Source of the DNA: JAXGPF01 sp964463985
GTDB lineage: Bacteria; Verrucomicrobiota; Kiritimatiellia; JAAZAB01
Direction of reading: 5' to 3'
Assembly: GCA_964463985.1 (NCBI GenBank)
Contig: CAYXEK010000006.1
Span: 1 to 64,000, forward strand
DNA: 64,000 bases
Shown here: in pieces, positions 20,301-29,173 of the stretch
Layout of the letters: every line of letters starts with the position of its first letter
Position numbering within the stretch: the first letter of the stretch is position 1
The notes under the pieces: model-generated
Told to the model about the DNA's origin: nothing
The model's database searches: none
The model's input: the letters and a program-made list of their open reading frames with translations, nothing else
Program-made: the position numbers and the translations under genes

Positions 20301-21388
20301 GCATCGGAATCGCGCCGGAAAAAATCAAGCATCTCTTCGACCGCTTTATCCAGGCAGACGCCTCATCCACCCGCAAATACGGCGGCAGCGGCCTGGGCCT
20401 GGCCATCGCCAAACAACTGGCGGAATTAATGGGCGGCGCCATCGGCGTAGCCAGCACGCCGGCACAGGGCTCGGAATTCTGGTTTACCGTCCGCTTGCGC
20501 CGGCCGCTTGCCGCCGAAGACGCGCATTCGGACACGCCCCATGCCATACATGCCATTCAATCCTTGTTCCATGGACGCAATCTGCGGGTCCTGCTGGCGG
20601 AAGATAACCCGGTCAATCAGGAGGTTACGCTGGGCATGCTGGACAAAATGGGCTTGCCCGCGGATATCGCCGCCAATGGCGCCGAGGCGGTCCAAGCCGC
20701 GCAAACGGGCGTGTACGACCTGGTCCTGATGGACATCCAAATGCCGGATATGGACGGTTTAACCGCCGCCCGTAAAATCCGCGGATGGGAAGCCGCCTCC
20801 CATGCCGAGGCATCTTCCAAGGGCAAGGCTCAGCCGGCCATCCCGATTATCGCCATGACCGCGCATGCCTTGACGGATGACCGCGAAAAATGCCTCGCGG
20901 CGGGCATGAACGACTACATCGCCAAGCCGGTGGTGCCCCAGGTGCTGGGGGCGGTGCTGGCCAAGTGGCTGCCGGCATCCGGACCGGCCGGCCGGAACGG
21001 CGGCCAACCGGGCAACCCCGTGTTGGCTCAGTCCGTTCTTCCGTGGAATTCGAAAGCGCCGCCGGTTTTTGACCGCGCCGGCATGACCGCCCGCCTGCTG
21101 AACGATGCCGAACTGGTCCGCCGGGTGCTGGACACATTCCTGAACGATATCCCCGGTCAACTGGTAAAATTGCGCGAATTGCTGAAGGCCGGCGATCCTG
21201 CCGGCGCCGCGCGCCAGGCGCACACCATCAAAGGCGCCGCCGCCAACGTCGGCGGCGAACGCCTGCGGCAGATCATGGCGGAAATGGAAAGCGCGCTTGA
21301 GGCCAACCAGGCGCAGGATGGCGCGGCATGGATCTCCCGCGTTGATAAAGAGTTTGCCGTATTGCGCACGGCGCTGGAACAGAACTGA
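17351..21388 (+). CDS. Hybrid sensor histidine kinase (dCache-PAS-GAF-PAS-HisKA-HATPase-REC-Hpt)
   Basis: A 1345-residue multi-domain sensor. TM1 is about residues 9-32. A periplasmic double-Cache-like domain lies at about 40-300 (ITAMNFFSTGSVCILSMHMP, FALRVVYPVM). TM2 is about 308-330. Then come PAS (about 350-460), GAF (about 480-640), a second PAS (about 665-790) and HisKA with His822 in FLANISHEIRTP. The HATPase has VRDTGIGIAPEKI and GGSGLGLAIAKQL. A receiver carries Asp1128 in LVLMDIQMPDMDG, and an Hpt domain carries His1291 in QAHTIKGAAAN. It can therefore run a full internal phosphorelay. The start is uncertain: ATG 17327 is an alternative and neither has a good ribosome-binding site. 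The response regulator 27 bp downstream is the likely partner. Confidence 0.93.
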   Translation: MIVPRPLLRWMLPLVTGALLMLTAGAGAVLWLQHRHAQEAEIARRIEDVRLDLQFDLANHAADLRIALQFIAADPATGRALQDQQPAALLDKWRPVYETLRRRHNITAMNFFSTGSVCILSMHMPEQAGALVNRLAVRAAAQTGRPATGLELGAGGGFALRVVYPVMHNARRVGYAELGKDFADVLRERELPAGTHLAVSLHKHRLRRLEWEAAARRRGMDADWERLSNSVIIFSTHAALPGAIRQIAENAQGVSGAGDGGARDIVFDERLWRTAAVPLRDPAGAEIGALLLWCEITSERAYFHRNLLRAGAGAGILLAALLAFLYIQLHRTDAGIRAQQLALRDKEEQHRMLFEHSISAIAIHEIIADAAGRPKDYMFLRVNPAFQKHTGLRAENIVGRPASEVIAGLDHTPFLKIYGEVIASGKPVSFEQYSEPLGRHFLINAYPLGGRRFATVFFDITERKQTEYANALTNAILAILNTGGELKNTMQRILLALKQHTGCDAAAIRLQKGEDFPYYIQDGFSGEFMLTENSVLRLDSNGGVCRDPDGSAILECACGMVLAGKTDPASPYCTSGGSFWCNDTSRLKDLPETMAHMRFPRNQCILHGYSSLALMPIRAGDRIIGLLQLDGRRKGLFSLSAIQALEAATGHIGEMLLRRQAEDTLREKSEELDRYFTTSLDLLCIADTGGHFIRLNPEWEKVLGYSVSELAGRKFLDFVHPDDLASTQQALVRLQNQIEVFSFENRYRHKDGTYRWIEWRSHPQGNLVYAAARDVTQRKMDEEALRAANKQLETAIARAQSLAAEAREANQAKSDFLANISHEIRTPINGIIGMTSLLLDSPLEPEQKRFTESIRANGQSLLSLINNILDYSKIEAKKLDLEEMDFNLRELLEDLDSAMSWQARSKGLSIAWAADPAVPERVRGDPTRLRQILVNLAGNAIKFTGSGSVEIRAALDAAAQPPPDTPAAEGTDGIALRFTVRDTGIGIAPEKIKHLFDRFIQADASSTRKYGGSGLGLAIAKQLAELMGGAIGVASTPAQGSEFWFTVRLRRPLAAEDAHSDTPHAIHAIQSLFHGRNLRVLLAEDNPVNQEVTLGMLDKMGLPADIAANGAEAVQAAQTGVYDLVLMDIQMPDMDGLTAARKIRGWEAASHAEASSKGKAQPAIPIIAMTAHALTDDREKCLAAGMNDYIAKPVVPQVLGAVLAKWLPASGPAGRNGGQPGNPVLAQSVLPWNSKAPPVFDRAGMTARLLNDAELVRRVLDTFLNDIPGQLVKLRELLKAGDPAGAARQAHTIKGAAANVGGERLRQIMAEMESALEANQAQDGAAWISRVDKEFAVLRTALEQN

Positions 21389-21415
21389 TCGAAACTGAAC
21401 CCAAATGGAGCCTGC

Positions 21416-22045
<630 letters not shown>

Positions 22046-22088
22046 TCCAGGCGTCCGGATTGCGCCGCTTATCCCCTCCGGCGCCGCC

Positions 22089-23348
22089 TTACACGGCGCG
22101 GTCGCGCAGGAATTGTTCTTCATCCGGCTTCCCCCATCCGGACACCTTGGCCAGCGGCGTCGGGCTGGCGTGGGGATAAAGCACCACCTTACCTTCCACC
22201 ACCGCGTCTTTCACGGCCGCCAGCGCCGCGGGAAAACAATCCAGGCTGCCGACCATGTCCAGGTGCGTGCCCGGATCAATTTCACCGGCCGCAACCATGC
22301 GCAAGGCTTCCGCCACATCCGCCGGGCTGCCGCCGCTGGAACCGCAGAGGCGGATTTCGTCGTAATGCACGCGCAGGGTATCAAGTTCAATCACGTGCTC
22401 GCCGCGTTTTAATCCGCCGAACAAATTCAAAACGCCGCCGCGCGCCAGCCATTGCTGGCTTTCCGTCTGCACCTGGCGCACACCGACGGCGGCAATGATA
22501 TCATCCGCGCCGCGGCCACCGCTCAGGGTCCGGATCAGCGCCGGCCCTTCCGCCGCGGCCACCGCGTGCAATTGCGCGCCGGCGCGGCGCGCCTTGCCGG
22601 CCAGGTTGCGGCGAATCCATTCCAGCCGGCCGGGCGCAATATCCATGACCACCAGGTGCGCCGGCCGGTAGCGCAGGGCCGCCTCGGCATGCAGACGTCC
22701 CATGGGGCCGGCGCCGATGATCAGCGCCACCCCGCCGCGCAGCAAACCCAGCCGTGGAACCCGCGGCGAAAGCGGCGTTTCCTGGGAAATGTGAATATGG
22801 CGGTCCTGGGCGGAAATGACGCATGAAAGCGGCTCGCACAATGCGCCGGCAAAAAATGGAATGCTATCATCCGGCAGCGGCACCAGGCAGTCGGCCGCTA
22901 TGGTTTCCTCGGTGATCAGCATGTATTGCGACAGGTGCCCCGGCAGGGTGTATCCCACCGCCACCTTGCGCATGTCCTGCGCCTGGCCGCGGTAACGTTC
23001 CCGGTGGTTGATCGGCGGATGGTCCACCGCGGGTTGCGTGGCGTAACGCCGGCCGACAGGATACTTTTCCGCCACATCCCGGCCCGCCTGGACTATGGTC
23101 ACACAACCTTCATCTCCCAGCGTCACGGGGAAGCGGGACAGGTCCCAGCCATTGATGAAAGTATGGTCCTCGCCCTGCGCCACCAGTTTCAGGATGGAGG
23201 AACACACCCCGGCGGCATCCACCCGCGCCAGCAACTGGCAGGGGCCAGGCTGCGGCACCGGCACGGTGTCCACCTTGATGTTTTCAAATCCGCGTCCATG
23301 CAGTCGCACCGCCTGCATGGTTTCCGGTATCTGCGCTTGTGATTTCAT
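22089..23348 (-). CDS. Zinc-type alcohol dehydrogenase-like (MDR) oxidoreductase
   Basis: A 419-residue medium-chain dehydrogenase/reductase. The GroES-like catalytic domain has VDAAGVCSS (Cys as first zinc ligand position). The usual GHE motif is replaced by LGDEGCVTIV, so the second ligand is Asp rather than His. The Rossmann domain has ALIIGAGPMG and ends VMDIAPGRLE, with an acidic residue after the second beta strand suggesting NAD preference. The length exceeds the usual 340-370 because of an insertion at about 110-130. It resembles sugar-phosphate or polyol dehydrogenases of the family, but the substrate cannot be assigned. It stands alone, separated from lpd by a family B repeat. Confidence 0.85.
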   Translation of the reverse strand: MKSQAQIPETMQAVRLHGRGFENIKVDTVPVPQPGPCQLLARVDAAGVCSSILKLVAQGEDHTFINGWDLSRFPVTLGDEGCVTIVQAGRDVAEKYPVGRRYATQPAVDHPPINHRERYRGQAQDMRKVAVGYTLPGHLSQYMLITEETIAADCLVPLPDDSIPFFAGALCEPLSCVISAQDRHIHISQETPLSPRVPRLGLLRGGVALIIGAGPMGRLHAEAALRYRPAHLVVMDIAPGRLEWIRRNLAGKARRAGAQLHAVAAAEGPALIRTLSGGRGADDIIAAVGVRQVQTESQQWLARGGVLNLFGGLKRGEHVIELDTLRVHYDEIRLCGSSGGSPADVAEALRMVAAGEIDPGTHLDMVGSLDCFPAALAAVKDAVVEGKVVLYPHASPTPLAKVSGWGKPDEEQFLRDRAV

Positions 23349-23362
23349 GATCCCGCCTTGGT

Positions 23363-23578
23363 TTCAAGTGAGTGTATGGGTGTGTGTGAGTATGTGAGTG
23401 TGTGGGCGTGTAGGTGTGAAAACAAGCGACAACATTCTTCTCACATACCCACACACATTCCGCCAACACTCACATACCCACACACACTTCTTTCCACAGT
23501 TCCCACTCACACATATTCCGCCCATACCCTCACACATTCCTTCCCCGCTCACATACTCACACACTCGCGCACCTCCTC
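23363..23578. repeat. Family B (GTGAGTGTGTGGG / CACACTCACATACC) repeat block
   Basis: About 215 bp of low-complexity sequence. The left part (about 23370-23417) is G/T-rich (GTGAGTATGTGAGTGTGTGG). The right part (about 23440-23578) is its C/A-rich complement (CTCACATACCCACACACATT). The block can therefore fold on itself. It fills the space between the dehydrogenase start and the lpd stop. Non-coding; reading frames across it are low-complexity artefacts. Confidence 0.7.
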
Positions 23579-23589
23579 ATCGACCCCCT

Positions 23590-24993
23590 CTACCCCTTGC
23601 GCCGCGGCGGCGCGTGCACGGAAAGGCCAAGCGCCGCATTCGCGGCTTCCATCCAGGCTTCCGACATGGTGGGATGCGAATGAATGGTCCGGCCGACATC
23701 TTTCAACGTCAATTCCGCCTGGATGGCCATGGCGGCCTCGGCAATCAATTCCGTCGCATGCGCGCCGATGGCCTGGGCGCCCAGCACCTGGCCGGTGCCG
23801 GCATCGGCCACCCACTTCACGAAACCGGAAGCGGCATCGGCGGCCAGCGCCTTGCCAAGGGCGGCGAAACTGAATTTGCCGACCTTCACCGCGCGCGACT
23901 GGCGCTGGGCATCCTGCTCGGTCAACCCCACCCCGCCAATCTCCGGCGAGGTGAAGATGCAGGACGGCACCACGGCGCGGCGCGCCGGCGGCGCGCCGGT
24001 CCGGATGGTTTCCATCGCCGCCAGCCCCTGGGCGGTGGCGGCATGCGCCAGTTGCACCCCGCCGTTGACGTCGCCGACGGCGTAAATGCCGGCAATATTC
24101 GTCCGGCAATCTTCATCCGCCTCAATGAAACCGCGCGCATTGATCCGCACGCCCGCAGCGGCAAGATTCAGCGCCGACGTGTCAGGCACGCGCCCCACGG
24201 CCGCCAACAGGTAATCCGCCGACAGTTTTTCTCCGCCGGCTTCGGCTTCCACGCCCCGGTCACGTCCCACGGCCGTTACCCGCTCCATTTTAACGCCCGC
24301 CATGATGCGAATCCCCAATTCCTTTTCCATGTGCCGCCGCAGTTCGGCGCGGACATCGCGATCCAGCATCAGCAGGATGTCTTCCAGCATTTCAACCACC
24401 GTCACCTTCGCGCCCAGTTGCGCGGCCAGGCACGCCAGTTCGCAGCCGATAATGCCGCCGCCCATCACGATCAAAGAGGAAGGCAGCGCGGTTAAATCCA
24501 GGAATGCCCGGCTGTCTAGCACGGCCGGACTCTGCGGCAGAAATGCCGGCCGGGCCGGCGCGACGCCGGTGGCGATAATGATATTCCCGGCCTCCAGCCG
24601 GACCGGCTCGCGGCCGCCATCTGCAACCGCCACGCGGCAGCGGGATTCAAATTGCCCGGTTCCGCGGTAAACCGCCACGCCATGAGCTTTCAGCAATTGC
24701 GCGACGCCATGCTGCAGTTTCGACACCACCTGCCGCTTGCGCTCCGTCATGGCCGCATAATCCGCCTCCGCGCCGGCAACCCGCACGCCCATGCGCGCCG
24801 CCCGCTGGATTGCATGCAGCAAGCCCGCCGATGCCAGCAAGGTCTTGGTGGGAATGCATCCCCAGTTCAGGCAGGTTCCGCCCAGTTCTTCCCTTTCAAC
24901 CAGCGCCGCGCGCAACCCGACCTGGGCCGCGCGGATGACTGACGGATAGCCTCCCGGCCCGGAACCCAGCACAATCAGATCATATTTTTCCAT
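23590..24993 (-). CDS. lpdA: Dihydrolipoyl dehydrogenase (E3)
   Basis: Reoxidises lipoyl groups of E2 (and glycine-cleavage H protein) using FAD and NAD+. The protein is 467 residues. The N-terminal FAD motif is LIVLGSGPGGYPS. The redox disulfide is Cys41/Cys46 in GGTCLNWGCIPTK. The NAD motif is MGGGIIGCELACLAAQLGA, and the second FAD motif is IYAVGDVNGG. The C-terminal His-Glu pair is in IHSHPTMSEAW. Its ATG overlaps the 3' end of the E2 gene by 19 bp, so it is coupled to the E1-E2-E3 operon. As the only E3 in the window it may also serve glycine cleavage. Confidence 0.97.
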   Translation of the reverse strand: MEKYDLIVLGSGPGGYPSVIRAAQVGLRAALVEREELGGTCLNWGCIPTKTLLASAGLLHAIQRAARMGVRVAGAEADYAAMTERKRQVVSKLQHGVAQLLKAHGVAVYRGTGQFESRCRVAVADGGREPVRLEAGNIIIATGVAPARPAFLPQSPAVLDSRAFLDLTALPSSLIVMGGGIIGCELACLAAQLGAKVTVVEMLEDILLMLDRDVRAELRRHMEKELGIRIMAGVKMERVTAVGRDRGVEAEAGGEKLSADYLLAAVGRVPDTSALNLAAAGVRINARGFIEADEDCRTNIAGIYAVGDVNGGVQLAHAATAQGLAAMETIRTGAPPARRAVVPSCIFTSPEIGGVGLTEQDAQRQSRAVKVGKFSFAALGKALAADAASGFVKWVADAGTGQVLGAQAIGAHATELIAEAAMAIQAELTLKDVGRTIHSHPTMSEAWMEAANAALGLSVHAPPRRKG

Positions 24994-26309
24994 GCTTCCA
25001 AATCCTCAATCAGACTGCGGACTTTATTGACAAACTTCGCGGCCATCGCGCCGTCCACTACCCGGTGGTCGGACGAAAGGGTGATCTTCATCATAGACCT
25101 GACCGCCACTGTCTCCCCGCGCGCAACCGGCTGCGGCAGCACGGAGGAAACCGCCAGGATGCCGCTTTCGCCGGGATTGATGATCGCGGTGAAATTTTCG
25201 ACATCCAGCATGCCCATGTTGGAAACGGTGAAGGATCCGCCGGCCATATCGTCCGGCCCCAGCTTGCCCCCGCGCGCCTGCCCCGCCAGGTCCGCAATCC
25301 GGTCATGCAATTGCGGCAGGCTGAGCCGGTCGGCCCCGCGAATTACGGGCACCAGCAAGCCGTCGGGCACCGATACGGCCATGCCCACATTGATCCGGCT
25401 GCGCCAGCGGACGGTTTTGCCGTCCGTGCTGCTGTTGAGCGCCGGGAAGTCACGCAAGGCCAGCGCAGCCGCCTTGATGATGAAATCGTTCAGGGAAAAA
25501 TTACGGCCGATCTTTTTCAATTCCTTGCGCCAGGCCAGCAGGTCCGTCACATCCACGGAAACCGTGACGAAAAAATGCGGGATGCCGGTGGTGCTCTGCA
25601 GCATCCGGCGCGCGATAACCTGGCGCATGGAACTGAGCGGCCGCGGTTTTTCAGCAACGGCAATCTTGATTTCCTCCACGCCGATCCGCCCGTCGGCATC
25701 CGCGGAAACGTCCAGCACGTTGATTTTTTCGCGCAAGGCCAATTCCCGGGCCGCCGGCGTCAGGCGCAGTTCGCCGTAGCCGCTGGCGGCGAGGTAGGCT
25801 TTGACATCCTTTTCCGTGACGCGCGCGCCGGACGCCGGCACGGCGCCGGGATCAATCGGGATTTCCTTCAGCAAACGGCGGGCGCGCGGCGAGCAGGCCC
25901 GCCGCGGCGGCTGGACCGGCGAAGCGGTCGGCGGCGGCGGCGCCGTCGGTCCAGTTGCAGTCGTCATTTCAACCGGGGCCGGCGGCGGCGCCGCCGGCCC
26001 CGCGGCTGCAACAGCAGTCGGCGCCGGTTTGGGTTTGGCGGCCGGCGGCGGGGTGTCCGGAATCTTTTCGCCCGGCTGTCCGACAAACGCCACCGGGGCG
26101 GTTACCGGCACCGTCTGGCCTTCCGGAACGATGATGGCCAGCAGGGTTCCTTCAAAAAAACTTTCCACCTCCAGCACGGCCTTGTCCGTCTCGATTTCAA
26201 ACAGCACGTCACCCTTGGCGACGGGATCGCCGACCTGCTTATGCCACTTGACAATGGTGGATTCCTCCACGGTCTGCCCCAGCTTGGGCATGATGATGGT
26301 ATGCGGCAT
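24975..26309 (-). CDS. pdhC: 2-oxo acid dehydrogenase E2 (dihydrolipoyl acyltransferase), pyruvate type
   Basis: A 444-residue core subunit of the 2-oxo acid dehydrogenase complex. The lipoyl domain (1-78) has Lys43 in EIETDKAVLEV. An Ala/Pro-rich flexible linker covers about 85-135. The peripheral-subunit-binding domain starts SPRARRLLKEIPID and ends VTEKDVKAYL. The catalytic domain has the DHRVVDGAMAAKFV active site. GGGGAAAAG lies just before the ATG at 26309. An upstream in-frame extension to 26684 lies inside the E1 gene and is rejected. It sits 16 bp after the E1 stop and overlaps lpdA by 19 bp. Pyruvate specificity is inferred from E1 and the operon layout. Confidence 0.93.
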   Translation of the reverse strand: MPHTIIMPKLGQTVEESTIVKWHKQVGDPVAKGDVLFEIETDKAVLEVESFFEGTLLAIIVPEGQTVPVTAPVAFVGQPGEKIPDTPPPAAKPKPAPTAVAAAGPAAPPPAPVEMTTATGPTAPPPPTASPVQPPRRACSPRARRLLKEIPIDPGAVPASGARVTEKDVKAYLAASGYGELRLTPAARELALREKINVLDVSADADGRIGVEEIKIAVAEKPRPLSSMRQVIARRMLQSTTGIPHFFVTVSVDVTDLLAWRKELKKIGRNFSLNDFIIKAAALALRDFPALNSSTDGKTVRWRSRINVGMAVSVPDGLLVPVIRGADRLSLPQLHDRIADLAGQARGGKLGPDDMAGGSFTVSNMGMLDVENFTAIINPGESGILAVSSVLPQPVARGETVAVRSMMKITLSSDHRVVDGAMAAKFVNKVRSLIEDLEAWKNMI

Positions 26310-26325
26310 GTTCTTTTCCCCTTTT

Positions 26326-28614
26326 TTATCCCAGCACCTGGCGCGCCGCGGCGATAATATCCCCGGCATTCGGCAGGAACGCTGCTTCCAGGATATGGGA
26401 TTGCGGCGCAATGCCGTTTTTGGCGTCCACCCGCAACACCGGAGCGTCCAGGAAATCAAACGCCCGTTCCATGATGGTGGAGGCGATTTCGCCGGTGAAA
26501 CTGCCGTTATGCACGCACTGGCTGGCCACCACGCATCGGCCGGTTTTGCGCACCGACGCCAGCACGGTTTCAATGTCCAGCGGCACCAGGCTGCGCAAAT
26601 CCACCACTTCCGCCGATTTGCCTTCGGCCGCCAGTTCATCCGCGGCGCGCAAGGCATCGTGCAAGGCGGGACCCCAGGCGACAATGGTCAGGTCGGCGCC
26701 GGCGCGCTTGACTTCGGCCTGGCCGAGCGGGACGAGGTAATCATCCTCCGGCACCGCGCCCTTGATGTTGTAAAGCAATTGCGATTCCACAAACAGGATC
26801 GGGTTGTTGTCGCGGATGGCGCTCTTGAGCATGCCCTTGGCATCGTAAGGCGTGGCGGGATACACCACGTAAATGCCGGGAATATGCGCGAACACCGATT
26901 CCAGCGTCTGGGAATGCTGGCCGCCGTAGCCTTTGCCGCCGCCCACGGAAGCGCGGATCACCAGCGGCAACTCGACGTTGGCCCCGGACATGTAATGCCA
27001 CTTGGCCGCCTGGTTGCCGATTTGATCGGAAGCCATCAGCGCAAAATCCATGTACATCAATTCCACCACCGGGCGCAAACCCACCATGGAAGCGCCCACC
27101 GACGTTCCGCAGATGGCGGCCTCGGAAATCGGGGTGTTGAATACGCGCTCCCGTCCGAATGCTTCCAGCAAACCTTTGGTTACCTTGAACGCCCCGCCGT
27201 AATCGGCCACATCCTCGCCGTAAAGAATCACGCGGCGGTCGCGCAGCATTTCCTGCACCAATGCTTCCTTGAGCGCGTCCTTGTAAGTCAATTCGCCCGC
27301 TCCCGTCCGCTTGATCTCGGGCAGGGCCAGCGCCACCGCGCTGCGCTGGAATTCCGCCGGCACGGTTTGGGCGGATGTGTCGGTGTACATGTATTTGATG
27401 ACATCCGCCGGGGATGGCTCGGGCGCTGCCGCGGCGCGCTGGGCGGCCCGCGCATTGCGCTCGCTGACCTTGCGCTCCAAGCCGGCTATTTCGGGTTCAG
27501 ACATAACGCCCGCCGCCAACAACTGGGCGCGATAAACGGCTATGGGATCCACGGCCTTCCAGGCGGCTTCTTCATCGCGGGTGCGGTATTCCGTACGGGG
27601 ATCGGTCAGGGAATGGCCGTAATAACGATAGGTATCCAATTCCACCAGGCATGGGCCTTCGCCCTTCCGGCAGAGTTCCCCGGCCCGCCGGACGGCGTCC
27701 ACCACCGCCAGGACATCCATGCCGTTGACCACCTCGGCATGCATGTTGTTGTTCGCAAAACCTGCGGCGCGCCGTGCCAGGCGGGTGACGCCGGCCACTT
27801 CCTTTTCCGCCCGGCCCGTCATGCCGTAATGATTGTTCAGCATGATGTAAACGATCGGCAACCCGCGCGGATGGCGGGACATTTCATTGGCAAACTGGCT
27901 CATGGCGGCCCAATTCAGGGATTCCAGCACCACGCCGTTGGCATAGGCGCCATCGCCGGCGAAACAGCAGACAATCCGCCCGTTTTCCAGGTAGCGGCAA
28001 GCGGTCGCCGCGCCGGTGGCGATAGGCACGCCTCCGCCGACGATGGCATTGGCGCCCAGATGCTGCAGTGTGAAGTCGGCGATATGCATGCCGCCGCCGC
28101 GGCCGCGGCAATACCCGGTTTCCTTGCCGAACAACTCGGCGATGGTGCGGTAAACATGATCTTCCAGGGCAGCTTCGACCAGGCCGTTTTCGCTGCCATG
28201 GTAATCCGGCACGCGCTGGCGCAAACGTTCGGGCGGCAGGGCGCGGATGGCGGAACACCCCTTGGCAATGCTGTCGCCGTGTCCGCGGTGCGTGCTGGTG
28301 ATGTAATCCGTGGGGGCCATGGCGGCGCAGGCGCCGGTTGAAGCCGCTTCCTGCCCGATGGACACATGCGTCGGGCCGCGGTAATTATAATCGGGCAAAG
28401 GGGTGTAGGCGCCGGAACGCAGTTTGACGATCATTTCCTCGAACTCGCGGATGGTCAGCATGTCTTCCAGCAAACGCGCCGCCGCCGCCCGGTCCACGCG
28501 CCCGGCCTGAAGTTCGCCGGCCAGGTTGCCTTTGAAGGTGTAACAGGGAATTTTCCCGCAATCTATGACCATCGGCTTGAAAACCGGCCGCATATCGCTT
28601 AAATAATTAGGCAT
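26326..28614 (-). CDS. pdhAB: 2-oxo acid dehydrogenase E1, fused alpha and beta subunits
   Basis: A 762-residue single-chain E1 (thiamine-diphosphate dependent, most likely pyruvate). The alpha part (about 1-395) contains HRGHGDSIAKG and the ThDP motif CFAGDGAYANGVVLESLNWA. It ends with the phosphorylation-loop-like region YRYYGHSLTDPRTEYRTRDE. A linker of about 35 residues leads to the beta part (about 430-762), with ILYGEDVADYGGAFKVTKGL, then FNTPISEAAI. The start at 28614 has AAGGAA 6 nt upstream. Separate alpha and beta genes are the commoner arrangement, but fused chains are known. First gene of the E1-E2-E3 operon. Confidence 0.93.
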   Translation of the reverse strand: MPNYLSDMRPVFKPMVIDCGKIPCYTFKGNLAGELQAGRVDRAAAARLLEDMLTIREFEEMIVKLRSGAYTPLPDYNYRGPTHVSIGQEAASTGACAAMAPTDYITSTHRGHGDSIAKGCSAIRALPPERLRQRVPDYHGSENGLVEAALEDHVYRTIAELFGKETGYCRGRGGGMHIADFTLQHLGANAIVGGGVPIATGAATACRYLENGRIVCCFAGDGAYANGVVLESLNWAAMSQFANEMSRHPRGLPIVYIMLNNHYGMTGRAEKEVAGVTRLARRAAGFANNNMHAEVVNGMDVLAVVDAVRRAGELCRKGEGPCLVELDTYRYYGHSLTDPRTEYRTRDEEAAWKAVDPIAVYRAQLLAAGVMSEPEIAGLERKVSERNARAAQRAAAAPEPSPADVIKYMYTDTSAQTVPAEFQRSAVALALPEIKRTGAGELTYKDALKEALVQEMLRDRRVILYGEDVADYGGAFKVTKGLLEAFGRERVFNTPISEAAICGTSVGASMVGLRPVVELMYMDFALMASDQIGNQAAKWHYMSGANVELPLVIRASVGGGKGYGGQHSQTLESVFAHIPGIYVVYPATPYDAKGMLKSAIRDNNPILFVESQLLYNIKGAVPEDDYLVPLGQAEVKRAGADLTIVAWGPALHDALRAADELAAEGKSAEVVDLRSLVPLDIETVLASVRKTGRCVVASQCVHNGSFTGEIASTIMERAFDFLDAPVLRVDAKNGIAPQSHILEAAFLPNAGDIIAAARQVLG

Positions 28615-28716
28615 TGAATGTTCCTTGTGGTTGGTTGAAAATTTTCCGCCCGGACCGGGAAGCGGCGCCGTTCGGGCTTGCCTGCCGCACGCCGCGGCGT
28701 ACGCGCATTCGTCTAT

Positions 28717-28753
28717 AAAAGGCACAGGCGGCAACCCGGGAGGATTGCCGCCT
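28717..28753 (-). terminator. Putative Rho-independent terminator of rpoZ
   Basis: Perfect 9-bp stem AGGCGGCAA / TTGCCGCCT (28726-28734 and 28745-28753) with a 10-nt loop. On the - strand it is followed by GTGCC and then TTTT (28720-28717). It lies about 30 bp beyond the rpoZ stop and before the E1 gene, separating the two transcripts. Confidence 0.6.
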
Positions 28754-28783
28754 TAGCCAAAATACCGCGCCCCGCCTGAATAA

Positions 28784-28990
28784 TCAAGCGCCGGCGAAAT
28801 CTATTTCCGCGACAATTTTACCGTCGCCGACTTCGCGCAAGGCAATATCCTCCAATTCCTCGTCAGCCTCAGGCTTGATCAAAGGTCGCTGCCCGCCGAT
28901 CAATTGGCGCACGCGCATGGAAATCATGTTGATCAGCACGGAAGTGCCCGGCACCCGGTGTTTGGCGGCTTGCAACAAATCTGTCTGCAT
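28784..28990 (-). CDS. rpoZ: DNA-directed RNA polymerase omega subunit (divergent short form)
   Basis: A 68-residue protein. The segment ISMRVRQLIGGQRPLIKP, then ELEDIALREVGDGKI, matches the conserved core of RpoZ (RARQL, then ALREIAxGxI). The omega subunit stabilises the beta' subunit of RNA polymerase. The N-terminus (MQTDLLQAAKHRVPGTSVLI) is of the PVC-like type rather than the MARVTVEDC form of Proteobacteria. The ATG at 28990 has GGAGG about 9 nt upstream; a TTG at 28996 is too close to it. A terminator follows at 28717-28753. Confidence 0.8.
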   Translation of the reverse strand: MQTDLLQAAKHRVPGTSVLINMISMRVRQLIGGQRPLIKPEADEELEDIALREVGDGKIVAEIDFAGA

Positions 28991-29073
28991 ACGCAACTAC
29001 CTCCATAAAAAACCTGATGCATTATGCACAAGCCGCGCCGGATTTCAAGCTGTTTTTCAATTAATCTTTCCCG

Positions 29074-29173
29074 NNNNNNNNNNNNNNNNNNNNNNNNNNN
29101 NNNNNNNNNNNNNNNNNNNNNNNNNNNNNNNNNNNNNNNNNNNNNNNNNNNNNNNNNNNNNNNNNNNNNNNNN
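29074..29173. other. Assembly gap (100 N)
   Basis: Exactly 100 undetermined bases, a conventional placeholder for a gap of unknown length. It separates the rpoZ region from the transporter operon and removes the 5' part of the binding-protein gene. Linkage, distance and orientation across it depend on the scaffolding evidence. Confidence 0.99.

Noticed and set aside
23363..23578. Possible CRISPR array
   Set aside because: The repeated words are degenerate, about 8-12 nt, without constant-length spacers, and no cas genes are nearby. It is low-complexity repeat family B.
25801..28341. 846-codon + strand open frame opposite the PDH operon
   Set aside because: Spans two real genes (E1 and E2) and their junction on the other strand; no domain recognisable.
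29024..29073. Start of the binding-protein gene left of the gap
   Set aside because: The frame through the N run is arbitrary, and the few codons before it do not form a signal peptide. The true start lies inside the gap.
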